DNA of 28,675 nucleotides from positions 1-28,675 of the forward strand of contig RFMK01000178.1 in NCBI GenBank assembly GCA_009927705.1, given 5' to 3'. Numbering within the stretch: position 1 is the stretch's first letter; each line of letters begins with the position of its first letter. The notes under the pieces are model-generated. The model did no database searches, was not told the origin of the DNA, and saw only the letters and a program-made list of their open reading frames with translations. The position numbers and the translations under genes are program-made. This DNA comes from Actinomycetota bacterium. Its GTDB lineage: Bacteria > Actinomycetota > Actinomycetes > Nanopelagicales > Nanopelagicaceae. Positions 1 through 8,363 of the stretch are shown here, one piece after another.

Positions 1-24
1 TATTTTTCTAGGTAGGCTGAAGGA

Positions 25-624
25 ATGTTGAAAGTCGCACTTACCGGCGGGATTGGCTCTGGAAAGAGCGCTGTCGCGGAGATGTTGGAAGAGTGTGGCG
101 CGATTGTCCTCGATTCAGACCAACTCGCGCGCGATGTCATCGAACGCGGAACGCCCGGTTTTGAAGCGGTCCTCGCCGCATTTGGAGATGCCATTCTCAC
201 TGATGGTGAGATCGATCGAGCGAAGTTAGCGAGCATTGTCTTTCAGGATGAGGCAAAACGCAAAGAGTTAGAGAGCATCATTCACCCACTTGTGAGAGAT
301 GCGGCTGAGAGCGTGATGAGGAAAGCTCCTTTAGATTCGGTGGTCATAAACCAGATTCCTTTATTAGTAGAAACCAATGGTGCGAAACGTTTCGATTACG
401 TCATCACCGTTTCAGCTTCGGAGCAGACGCGTCGGAGTCGATTGTTGGAACGTGGATTGAAAGATTATGAGATCACCAAGCGGATGCAGGCACAGGTTGA
501 TGATGCGGCGCGAGAAGCCATTTCTCATACAGTCCTGAAAAACGAAGGTTCCATCGAAGAGCTCCAACGCACCGTGGAAGAACTCTGGCGTAGCACTCTC
601 AAACCAATGGCCCAAGGTCTATGA
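25..624 (+). CDS. coaE: Dephospho-CoA kinase
   Basis: Catalyses the last step of coenzyme A synthesis, ATP-dependent phosphorylation of the 3'-hydroxyl of dephospho-CoA, in the cytosol. The 199-residue protein has a P-loop GGIGSGKS at residues 8-15 and the substrate-region motif LDSDQLAR at 29-36, with Asp32 the likely catalytic acid. The motif IPLLVE near residue 110 is also typical of CoaE. Length fits the single-domain bacterial enzyme; it lacks the carboxy-terminal GrpB/UPF0157-like extension known in mycobacterial CoaE. The ATG at 25 puts the P-loop at its usual distance from the amino terminus. A purine-rich AGGTAGG lies 8-14 bases upstream, with a second AGGA immediately before the start. 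The stop overlaps the uvrB start by four bases (ATGA), so the two are probably co-translated. Confidence 0.95.
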   Translation: MLKVALTGGIGSGKSAVAEMLEECGAIVLDSDQLARDVIERGTPGFEAVLAAFGDAILTDGEIDRAKLASIVFQDEAKRKELESIIHPLVRDAAESVMRKAPLDSVVINQIPLLVETNGAKRFDYVITVSASEQTRRSRLLERGLKDYEITKRMQAQVDDAAREAISHTVLKNEGSIEELQRTVEELWRSTLKPMAQGL

Positions 625-2702
625 CGCGAGCCGTCACAACAACTCCACGCGCTAATCGACCCTTTCAGGTCATTAGCGATTTTCAACCTGCCGGTGATCA
701 GCCGGAAGCGATTCGCCAACTCGCTGATCGAGTCAATCGTGGAGAGAAGGACATCGTTCTCTTAGGTGCAACAGGAACTGGTAAATCGGCCACAACTGCG
801 TGGCTTATCGAACAAGTTCAAAGACCTACTTTGGTCTTGGCGCCTAATAAGACTCTAGCTGCGCAGTTAGCAAATGAATTTAGAGAGTTACTTCCCAATA
901 ATGTAGTCGAATATTTCGTCTCCTATTACGACTACTACCAACCAGAAGCCTATGTGCCTCAAACGGATACCTTCATAGAGAAGGATTCTTCAGTAAATTC
1001 GGAAGTTGAGCGTTTGAGATATTCAGCCACGTACTCACTTCTGACGCGTCGGGATGTCGTGGTGGTTGCGACTGTTTCATGTATCTATGGCCTCGGCACA
1101 CCGCAGGAATATATCGATCGCATGATTCCTGTGAAAGTAGGAGATTCGATTGATCGAAATGTGCTCTTACGTAAGTTCGTTGATATTCAATATAAGCGAA
1201 ATGACATGGCATTTGAACGCGGGACGTTCCGAGTACGTGGTGACACGGTAGAGATCATTCCTGTTTATGAAGAGTTAGCGATTCGCATCGAGATGTTTGG
1301 CGATGAGATCGAAAGGTTGACCACTCTTCACCCGCTCACAGGAGAAATCGTTAGTGATGTGAAAGAAGTCTTTATCTTCCCAGCTACTCACTATTCAGCA
1401 GGACCTGAAACGATGAAGCGTGCCATTAGCGCGATTGAAGAAGAGTTGGCGATACGACTTCAAGAATTAGAGAAACAGAACAAGTTACTCGAAGCTCAAC
1501 GTCTTCGAATGAGAACGCAATTTGATATTGAGATGATGCTCCAACTTGGTTTCTGCTCAGGGATTGAGAATTACTCCCGGCATATTGATGGTCGCGCGGC
1601 TGGGTCGCCACCAAACTGCCTTTTGGATTATTTCCCAGAAGATTTCCTCTGCGTCATTGACGAATCGCACATTACGGTTCCGCAGATTGGTGCGATGCAT
1701 GAAGGTGACGCATCGCGTAAGCGAACCTTGGTTGAGCACGGTTTTCGTCTACCGAGCGCGCTCGATAATCGCCCTTTAACGTTTAAGGAATTCCTTGAAC
1801 GAACTCCGCAAAAGGTCTATCTCTCAGCGACTCCGGGGCCTTATGAGATGGAGAAGACCGGGGGAGAGTTTGTCGAACAAGTAATCCGTCCAACCGGGCT
1901 AGTCGATCCCAAGATCGTCTTGAAACCTATCAAGAATCAAATCGATGATCTCATGAGTGAAATTCGTATTCGAGCCGAGAAGAACGAACGTACTTTGGTC
2001 ACCACGCTCACGAAAAAAATGGCCGAAGATCTCACTGATTTCTTTACCGACGCAGGTATTCGAGTTCGCTATTTACACTCAGAAGTCGACACGCTGCGAC
2101 GCGTGGAACTTCTTCGCGAGCTACGACTTGGCGAATACGACGTGTTGATTGGCATAAATCTCCTCCGCGAAGGACTCGATCTTCCAGAAGTATCACTTGT
2201 AGCAATCTTGGATGCAGATAAAGAAGGCTTTTTGCGTTCCACTCGATCCTTAATCCAAACCATTGGTCGCGCGGCGCGAAATGTCTCAGGTGAAGTTCAT
2301 ATGTATGCAGATAACTTGACCGATTCCATGTCTCGAGCCATAGATGAGACTAATCGTCGTCGAGCTAAGCAGATTGCCTACAACGAGGCTCACGGTCTTG
2401 ATCCGCAGCCGCTACGTAAGAAGATTGCCGATATCACTGACCTGATTGCCCAAGAAAGTGATGACACCACGACGTTGCTCGCGGGGAATAAGAAGCGCGG
2501 CATGACTGAAACTCCGGTTGGCGTGCATGCCAAATCGCTCGTAGCCTTGCCTCGAACAGAGCTTCTCGGTCTGATTGATTCACTCACTGAACAGATGCGC
2601 AATGCGGCTGCAGAATTGCAGTTTGAGTTGGCGGCTCGTCTACGAGATGAAATTAAAGAGCTGAAGCGTGAGTTGCGAGCTATGGAAGAAGCGGGGATGT
2701 GA
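621..2702 (+). CDS. uvrB: Excinuclease ABC subunit B (UvrB)
   Basis: Damage-verifying helicase-like subunit of the UvrABC nucleotide-excision repair nuclease. UvrA loads it on damaged DNA and it then recruits UvrC. The 693-residue protein has Walker A GATGTGKS at 49-56 and the beta-hairpin motif YYDYYQPEAY at 102-111, which inserts between the DNA strands. It also has a DESH helicase motif near residue 345, the C-terminal helicase motif region (INLLREGLDLPEVSL), and a UVR domain at about 655-690 that contacts UvrC. Length is normal for the family. The ATG at 621 overlaps the coaE stop by four bases. No separate Shine-Dalgarno sequence is evident, so translation is likely coupled to coaE. Confidence 0.97.
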   Translation: MTRAVTTTPRANRPFQVISDFQPAGDQPEAIRQLADRVNRGEKDIVLLGATGTGKSATTAWLIEQVQRPTLVLAPNKTLAAQLANEFRELLPNNVVEYFVSYYDYYQPEAYVPQTDTFIEKDSSVNSEVERLRYSATYSLLTRRDVVVVATVSCIYGLGTPQEYIDRMIPVKVGDSIDRNVLLRKFVDIQYKRNDMAFERGTFRVRGDTVEIIPVYEELAIRIEMFGDEIERLTTLHPLTGEIVSDVKEVFIFPATHYSAGPETMKRAISAIEEELAIRLQELEKQNKLLEAQRLRMRTQFDIEMMLQLGFCSGIENYSRHIDGRAAGSPPNCLLDYFPEDFLCVIDESHITVPQIGAMHEGDASRKRTLVEHGFRLPSALDNRPLTFKEFLERTPQKVYLSATPGPYEMEKTGGEFVEQVIRPTGLVDPKIVLKPIKNQIDDLMSEIRIRAEKNERTLVTTLTKKMAEDLTDFFTDAGIRVRYLHSEVDTLRRVELLRELRLGEYDVLIGINLLREGLDLPEVSLVAILDADKEGFLRSTRSLIQTIGRAARNVSGEVHMYADNLTDSMSRAIDETNRRRAKQIAYNEAHGLDPQPLRKKIADITDLIAQESDDTTTLLAGNKKRGMTETPVGVHAKSLVALPRTELLGLIDSLTEQMRNAAAELQFELAARLRDEIKELKRELRAMEEAGM

Positions 2703-2760
2703 TGAGCGCAGATCGTCTAGTCGTTCGTGGCGCGCGTGAACACAATCTCAAAGAACGTTT
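2702..2760 (+). other. Apparent one-base frameshift at the start of uvrA
   Basis: The ATG at 2702 shares its A with the uvrB stop and encodes MSADRLVVRGAREHNLK, the expected beginning of UvrA. That frame then leaves the UvrA sequence and ends at a TGA at 2849-2851. The UvrA sequence resumes with NVSLDLPRN at 2754 in the frame of the annotated CDS. The junction reads CTCAAAGAACGTT, where CTCAAGAACGTT or CTCAAAAACGTT would encode LKNV. The second half of the same protein has the parallel motif ENNLKNL, coded with a single AAG. One extra base in 2750-2753 explains everything. It may be a sequencing or assembly error, a true mutation, or recoding. No known +1 recoding signal (such as the prfB type) is visible. 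Confidence 0.85.
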
Positions 2761-5540
2761 CCTTAGATCTGCCGCGCAATGCGATGATCGTCTTTACTGG
2801 CCTCTCAGGCTCCGGAAAGTCTTCGCTCGCATTCGACACAATTTTCGCTGAAGGTCAACGTCGGTATGTTGAGTCTCTCTCGGCATATGCCCGACAGTTC
2901 TTGGGGCAGATGGATAAGCCGGATGTTGATTTCATCGAAGGTCTTTCGCCTGCAGTCTCTATCGACCAGAAATCCACTAATCGCAATCCTCGTTCAACCG
3001 TCGGAACGATCACCGAGGTATATGACTACTTACGTCTGCTCTTCGCGCGTGCCGGAAAACCTCATTGCCCGAACTGCGGTAAAGCAATCACTAAACAGAC
3101 CCCACAAAACATTGTTGATCAAATTCTCGAACTTCCAGCCGAGACTAAGTTTCAAGTATTGGCTCCCGTTATAAGAGCTCGTAAAGGTGAATTTGTAGAT
3201 CTTTTCAAAGACCTCCAAGCCCAAGGTTATTCCCGCGCTCGTGTAGATGGCACAACCATCGCTCTAAGCGAAGCGCCAAAATTGAAGAAACAAGAGAAGC
3301 ACACCATTGAAGTCGTAATCGATCGATTGACCGCGAAACCTGAAGGTAAACAGAGATTGACGGACTCGATCGAAACTGCTTTGAAGTTAGCCAATGGCTT
3401 AGTAACACTTGATTTTGTCGATGTAAAAAGCGGGGATAAAGAGAAGACTTTTAGTGAGTTACTCGCTTGTCACGACTGCGGCCTTTCATTCCAAGAGATG
3501 GAACCTCGCTCGTTCTCCTTTAACTCTCCATTCGGAGCTTGCCCTGAGTGCACTGGAATTGGCTCCAAACTTGAGGTTGATGAAGATCTGGTCATTCCTG
3601 ATGACTCACTCTCCATCAATGATGGGGCAATCGCGCCATGGTCCGGTGGGCAATCGGCTGACTATTTCCTTAATCTTCTCGAAGCGCTCGCCAATGATGT
3701 GAAATTTTCGATGAACACTCCATGGGTCAAGCTTTCGCAGAAAGCTAAAGATGCGATCTTGAATGGGTATGAATATGAAGTTCATGTTCGCTACAAGAAT
3801 CGCTACGGCCGTGTTCGTAACTACTCGACTGGATTTGAAGGGGTCATTCCATTTGTTGAACGTCGTCATTCAGAGACCGATAGCGATTACAGCCGAGAGA
3901 AATATGAAGCGTACATGCGCGAGACACCTTGTCCTGCATGTAAAGGTTCGCGACTCAAGCCAGAAGTGCTTGCCGTAACGCTTGGCGGAAAGAATATTGC
4001 TCAGATTTGTGAGCTTTCGATTGAAGATTGCGCAGTCTTCCTAAAGGAACTCAAACTCGCTTCGCGAGAAGCGAAAATCGCAGAGCGAGTAATGAAAGAA
4101 GTGCACGCACGTCTCGGATTCCTTCTCGATGTGGGCTTGGAATATTTAACCTTGGCGCGTCCAGCTGCGACTCTGTCAGGTGGAGAAGCGCAGCGCATAC
4201 GTCTTGCTACTCAAATAGGTTCTGGACTGGTCGGAGTTCTCTACGTTTTGGATGAACCGAGCATTGGACTTCACCAACGCGATAACAAACGATTGATTGA
4301 GACCTTGACGCATCTACGTGATTTGGGCAATACCTTGATTGTTGTTGAGCATGATGAGGAGACGATTCGAACTGCAGATTGGATTGTTGATATCGGTCCG
4401 GGCGCAGGAGAACACGGTGGCGAGATCGTGGTCTCAGGAGATTACGAAGCGCTCATCACGTCGAAGAAATCCATAACCGGCGCATATATCTCGGGTAGAA
4501 CGCAGATTGAAATTCCCAAGAAGCGTCGTGAAATCAATCCAAAGCGCGCATTAACTATTAAAGAAGCTCGCGAAAACAACCTTAAGAATCTCGATGTCAC
4601 GATCCCACTCGGTGCTTTCGTCGCCGTCACAGGCGTGAGCGGTTCAGGAAAATCTACTCTCGTGAACGACATTCTCTATTCAGTCCTCGCAAATAAATTG
4701 AATGGCGCTCGCATCGTTCCCGGTCGCCATCGCACCATCACAGGTATAGATCATCTGGACAAGGTTGTGCATGTGGATCAATCTCCGATTGGCAGGACGC
4801 CGCGCTCAAATCCAGCGACATACACCGGAGTCTTCGACAAGATTCGTGCGCTTTTTGCCGAGACTAGTGAAGCGAAAGTTCGCGGATACCAACAAGGACG
4901 TTTCTCTTTTAACGTCAAAGGTGGTCGTTGTGAGAATTGTGCTGGCGATGGAACTATCACCATCGAAATGAACTTCTTGCCAGATGTGTATGTTCCTTGT
5001 GAAGTCTGCCACGGCGCCCGCTATAACCGGGAGACATTAGAAGTTCATTACAAAGCTAAGACGATCGCCGAAGTTCTCGATATGCCCATCGAGAAAGCCA
5101 CCGATTTCTTTGAATCAATCCCATCGATTCACCGCTATCTCAAGACGTTATGCGATGTTGGTCTCGGGTATGTACGTCTTGGTCAGTCGGCTCCCACTCT
5201 CTCCGGCGGAGAGGCCCAACGCGTCAAACTTGCGACTGAACTACAACGTCGATCGACCGGTCGCACAATCTATGTACTTGATGAACCAACGACCGGTCTT
5301 CACTTTGAGGATGTTCGAAAACTACTCATGGTCTTGCAGCGACTCGTTGATACTGGAAATACAGTTGTAGTCATCGAGCACAATATGGATGTCATCAAGT
5401 CTGCTGATTGGATTCTCGATTTGGGACCCGAAGGGGGATCTGGTGGCGGAACGCTGGTCGCAGAAGGGACTCCAGAGGCGGTAGCTAAAATCAAGAGCAG
5501 CTACACCGGAAAGTTCCTTGCCGAATCTTTAAAGAGATAA
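2727..5540 (+). CDS. uvrA: Excinuclease ABC subunit A (UvrA), amino terminus apparently frameshifted
   Basis: Damage-sensing ABC-type ATPase of nucleotide-excision repair, working as a dimer with UvrB. The open frame gives 937 residues from a GTG at 2727. It has two ATPase modules: Walker A GLSGSGKS at 25-32 and GVSGSGKS near 636, with LSGGEAQR signatures near 483 and 825. Zinc-module cysteine pairs include CPNC at 114-117, CHDC and CPEC around 250-290, CPAC near 405, and CENC with CEVC near 735-765. The body is full length and intact. The first residues from the GTG do not match UvrA, whereas the conserved N-terminal segment (VRGAREHNLK) is encoded just upstream in another frame from an ATG at 2702 that overlaps the uvrB stop. 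Removing one base near 2750-2753 would restore a normal 945-residue UvrA. The GTG start is therefore a fallback. Confidence 0.93.
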   Translation: MARVNTISKNVSLDLPRNAMIVFTGLSGSGKSSLAFDTIFAEGQRRYVESLSAYARQFLGQMDKPDVDFIEGLSPAVSIDQKSTNRNPRSTVGTITEVYDYLRLLFARAGKPHCPNCGKAITKQTPQNIVDQILELPAETKFQVLAPVIRARKGEFVDLFKDLQAQGYSRARVDGTTIALSEAPKLKKQEKHTIEVVIDRLTAKPEGKQRLTDSIETALKLANGLVTLDFVDVKSGDKEKTFSELLACHDCGLSFQEMEPRSFSFNSPFGACPECTGIGSKLEVDEDLVIPDDSLSINDGAIAPWSGGQSADYFLNLLEALANDVKFSMNTPWVKLSQKAKDAILNGYEYEVHVRYKNRYGRVRNYSTGFEGVIPFVERRHSETDSDYSREKYEAYMRETPCPACKGSRLKPEVLAVTLGGKNIAQICELSIEDCAVFLKELKLASREAKIAERVMKEVHARLGFLLDVGLEYLTLARPAATLSGGEAQRIRLATQIGSGLVGVLYVLDEPSIGLHQRDNKRLIETLTHLRDLGNTLIVVEHDEETIRTADWIVDIGPGAGEHGGEIVVSGDYEALITSKKSITGAYISGRTQIEIPKKRREINPKRALTIKEARENNLKNLDVTIPLGAFVAVTGVSGSGKSTLVNDILYSVLANKLNGARIVPGRHRTITGIDHLDKVVHVDQSPIGRTPRSNPATYTGVFDKIRALFAETSEAKVRGYQQGRFSFNVKGGRCENCAGDGTITIEMNFLPDVYVPCEVCHGARYNRETLEVHYKAKTIAEVLDMPIEKATDFFESIPSIHRYLKTLCDVGLGYVRLGQSAPTLSGGEAQRVKLATELQRRSTGRTIYVLDEPTTGLHFEDVRKLLMVLQRLVDTGNTVVVIEHNMDVIKSADWILDLGPEGGSGGGTLVAEGTPEAVAKIKSSYTGKFLAESLKR

Positions 5541-5542
5541 CT

Positions 5543-7453
5543 ATGGCTGATCCGCTTACGTATCGCCCCACAAACATCCCAGATGAACCCGGGGTCTATC
5601 GCTTCTTTGACCATAACGACCAAGTTATCTACGTGGGTAAAGCCCGCTCATTGAAGAATCGTCTTAACTCTTATTTCCAGAAGAACGTTGGCGAGAAGAC
5701 GTATCGCATGATCCATGCAGCAAACCGCGTTGACTGGACCATTGTTCGTAGCGAGGTTGAAGCGCTGCAACTCGAATTCACCTGGATCAAAGAAGAGAAC
5801 CCAGCATTTAATGTTCAGTTTAAAGACGATAAGTCTTATCCATTCCTTGCGTTAACAATGGATGAAGTGTTTCCGCGCCTCATGATTACTCGTCGTTCGA
5901 AAAGAAAGGGAGTGGTCTACTTCGGACCTTTCGCTCATGCGTGGGCTCTTCGGACTACTTTCGATGTCCTACTGAAATTGTTTCCAGTTCGATCCTGTTC
6001 GAATAGTAATTTTGAGCGAGCAGCGCGAATAAAGCGCCCATGCCTCTTAGGCGACATCGGAAAATGTGCGGCTCCATGTGTTGATCGAATCTCCAAAGAT
6101 GACCACCGAGAACTTGCCAAACGTTTGTCTACATTCATTTCCGATGGCTCTGTGGACATTGTTTCCGAACTCAAAGCGGAAATGGAACGAGCTTCGCTTG
6201 CCGAGGAGTTCGAAAGGGCAGGCAAGTTACGTGATCAACTCGCGGCGCTTGAGCGAGCTACTGAGTCGACAGATGCCGCAATCTCGGATTCCATCACAGC
6301 TGATTTCGTCGCAATCCATCAAGACATCACTCATGCTGCTGCTTCACTCTTTCGCATCCGAAGTGGTCGAGTGATTGGCTCTAAATCTTGGATGATCGAT
6401 ATCGGAAATCTTCCCGAAGAAACCTCGCTACTCGATGCAACGATCGCGCAGATTTACTCAGAATTTGAACCGGCAAAGGAGATTCTCGTCAATCAGAGTA
6501 TCGAAGGAGATTCGTTAGCTGAATTCTTATCGGGTCGTCTTGGTTCGAAAGTAGTCGTGCGCCAACCGGAGCGAGGCGAAAAATCTGAATTGCTCGATAT
6601 GGTCAAGCGAAATGCGAATCAGTCGCTCATCCAATTCTTGAGTAAGCGCGCGAACGATGCTGGAGTAAGCGGTCGCGCCCTCGAAGACTTGGCGACAGCG
6701 CTCAACCTGGAAGAATTGCCTCTGCGAATCGAGTGTTTTGATATTTCAAACATTCAAGGTACCTCGGTCGTTGCGTCGATGGTGGTCTTCGAAGATGGCC
6801 AGGCTAAGAAGAGCGAATATCGCAGATTCGGTATTGACGATAAGGAAAAATTCGATGACACCCGCGCTATGCACCACGTCATCACCAGACGATTCAAACG
6901 ATATTTGGCTGAGAAGGATATTGATCTCAACGAGATTGAAGCGAGCGGGGGAGAGAAGCCAAAGTTTGCCTATCCACCTCAACTTGTAATTGTTGATGGA
7001 GGGCGTGGCCAAGTGAACGCAGCTGCCCGCGCATTTGCTGAACTAGGGATTACCGATATTGCTTTGGTTGGGTTAGCAAAAAGACTCGAAGAGATCTGGT
7101 TTCCAGATCAAAGCTATCCAGTAATCCTGCCGCGACATAGCGAGGCGCTATATCTCGTCCAGCGTATTCGCGATGAGGCGCATAGATTTGCTATCACCTT
7201 CCATCGTTCCAAACGTTCTAAATTGATGCTTGAATCTTTACTTGATGAGATTCCTAATCTTGGTGAAGTTCGCAGGCAGGCGTTATTAGAGCATTTTGGT
7301 TCAGTTGCATCGTTAAAGAAAGCCTCTATGGATGAGATTGCAGCCGTACCCGGAATTGGACCTAAGAGCGCAGAAAACATCGTACGTGCTGTAACAGAGA
7401 GTGAGCTTCAATTTTCGGTTGATACAGCCACGGGTGAGATTCACGAGCGGTAG
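5543..7453 (+). CDS. uvrC: Excinuclease ABC subunit C (UvrC)
   Basis: Dual-incision nuclease of the UvrABC system, cutting 3' and then 5' of the lesion held by UvrB. The 636-residue protein begins with a GIY-YIG nuclease domain: GVY at 17-19, YVG at 30-32, Arg40, and Glu78 as the metal-binding acid. A UVR motif that binds UvrB lies near 205-240. The RNase H-like second nuclease domain contains ECFDISNIQG, with Asp400, and VIVDGGRGQ. Two helix-hairpin-helix motifs lie at the carboxy end (LLEHFGSVASLKKA and VPGIGPKSAENI). The ATG is two bases after the uvrA stop, with AAAGAG six bases upstream. The full repair set in one block implies coordinated expression. Confidence 0.97.
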   Translation: MADPLTYRPTNIPDEPGVYRFFDHNDQVIYVGKARSLKNRLNSYFQKNVGEKTYRMIHAANRVDWTIVRSEVEALQLEFTWIKEENPAFNVQFKDDKSYPFLALTMDEVFPRLMITRRSKRKGVVYFGPFAHAWALRTTFDVLLKLFPVRSCSNSNFERAARIKRPCLLGDIGKCAAPCVDRISKDDHRELAKRLSTFISDGSVDIVSELKAEMERASLAEEFERAGKLRDQLAALERATESTDAAISDSITADFVAIHQDITHAAASLFRIRSGRVIGSKSWMIDIGNLPEETSLLDATIAQIYSEFEPAKEILVNQSIEGDSLAEFLSGRLGSKVVVRQPERGEKSELLDMVKRNANQSLIQFLSKRANDAGVSGRALEDLATALNLEELPLRIECFDISNIQGTSVVASMVVFEDGQAKKSEYRRFGIDDKEKFDDTRAMHHVITRRFKRYLAEKDIDLNEIEASGGEKPKFAYPPQLVIVDGGRGQVNAAARAFAELGITDIALVGLAKRLEEIWFPDQSYPVILPRHSEALYLVQRIRDEAHRFAITFHRSKRSKLMLESLLDEIPNLGEVRRQALLEHFGSVASLKKASMDEIAAVPGIGPKSAENIVRAVTESELQFSVDTATGEIHER

Positions 7454-7471
7454 GGATTCGGATGCTTGACA

Positions 7472-7489
7472 CGCTCGGCATGATGAGCG
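7472..7489 (+). promoter_or_regulatory. Small hairpin just before the rapZ start
   Basis: CGCTC at 7472-7476 pairs with GAGCG at 7485-7489 across an eight-base loop, ending one base before the rapZ ATG. The same gap carries a ten-codon reading frame from an ATG at 7462 whose TGA overlaps the rapZ ATG (ATGA). There is no good Shine-Dalgarno sequence for rapZ, so the structure or the tiny frame could influence its initiation. The stem is short and could be chance. Confidence 0.3.
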
Positions 7490-7490
7490 C

Positions 7491-8363
7491 ATGAACCGCG
7501 AAGTCGTCATCATCACCGGCATGAGTGGTGCCGGCCGCTCGACAGTCGCTCACGCGATGGAAGATCACGGTTGGTATGTCATCGATAATCTTCCACCTTC
7601 ATTACTACTCTCAGTGTGTGACATGACTGAACGGTCGGCGGATTCCATTGCAGTCGTGATTGATGTACGTGGCCGCCAATTCTTTGATGATCTCAATCGA
7701 TCGTTAGCGGAGCTCGCAGAGCGTGGAATCTCGCGGAAGATCATCTTTGTGGATGCTGCCGATGATGTACTCGTACGTCGTTTTGAATCATCACGTAGAC
7801 CACATCCGCTCCAAGGAAGTGATCGCATCGTTGATGGAATCGATCGCGAGCGGGAAAAATTGCGTGATCTCCGATCCGGAGCAGATCTTGTAGTTGACTC
7901 ATCTCAACTCAATGTCCATCAGCTAGAGAAGAAAATCGCCGATCTTTTTGCGGGGGATTCCGGCGCATCGCTGAAAGTGAACGTTCTTTCCTTTGGATAC
8001 AAGTATGGAATTCCAGTCGATTCGGATTTGGTGATGGATTGTCGGTTCATCCCCAACCCCCATTGGAATCCAGAACTTCGCCCAAAGAATGGATTGGACT
8101 CTGACGTAAGTTCTGCCGTTCTCAATGCGGAGAATGTCTCGGAATTTCTTGATCGATATGTGGCACTTTTTCAGAGCATAGGAAATGGATATCTACGCGA
8201 AGGCAAGAAGTTTATAACGTTGGCCATTGGTTGTACTGGCGGTAAGCATCGCTCCGTTGCAATCGCTGAAGAATTGGCTCGAAGAATCAATGGTTCACAA
8301 ATAGATGCTGACCATTCGGTCTTCGCACATGCGATACATCGTGATCTGGGAAGAGAACGTTGA
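7491..8363 (+). CDS. rapZ: RapZ/YvcJ-family nucleotide-binding protein
   Basis: Cytosolic P-loop protein. In Escherichia coli RapZ is an RNA-binding adaptor that controls glucosamine-6-phosphate synthase through small RNAs; the Bacillus homologue YvcJ hydrolyses GTP. The role in actinobacteria is not settled. The 290-residue product has a P-loop GMSGAGRS at 10-17, with arginine in place of the usual lysine, then WYVIDNLPP at about 27-35. Its conserved carboxy-terminal domain contains SFGYKYGIP and IGCTGGKHRSV (about 245-255). The ATG at 7491 follows uvrC by 37 bases without a convincing ribosome binding site. It overlaps yvcK by four bases and sits in the widely conserved uvrC-rapZ-yvcK-whiA order. 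Confidence 0.93.
   Translation: MNREVVIITGMSGAGRSTVAHAMEDHGWYVIDNLPPSLLLSVCDMTERSADSIAVVIDVRGRQFFDDLNRSLAELAERGISRKIIFVDAADDVLVRRFESSRRPHPLQGSDRIVDGIDREREKLRDLRSGADLVVDSSQLNVHQLEKKIADLFAGDSGASLKVNVLSFGYKYGIPVDSDLVMDCRFIPNPHWNPELRPKNGLDSDVSSAVLNAENVSEFLDRYVALFQSIGNGYLREGKKFITLAIGCTGGKHRSVAIAEELARRINGSQIDADHSVFAHAIHRDLGRER

Noticed and set aside
7466..7471. TTGACA resembling a -35 promoter element before rapZ
   Set aside because: At 17 bases downstream there is no -10-like hexamer, only GCATGA at the rapZ start, so a promoter is not supported.
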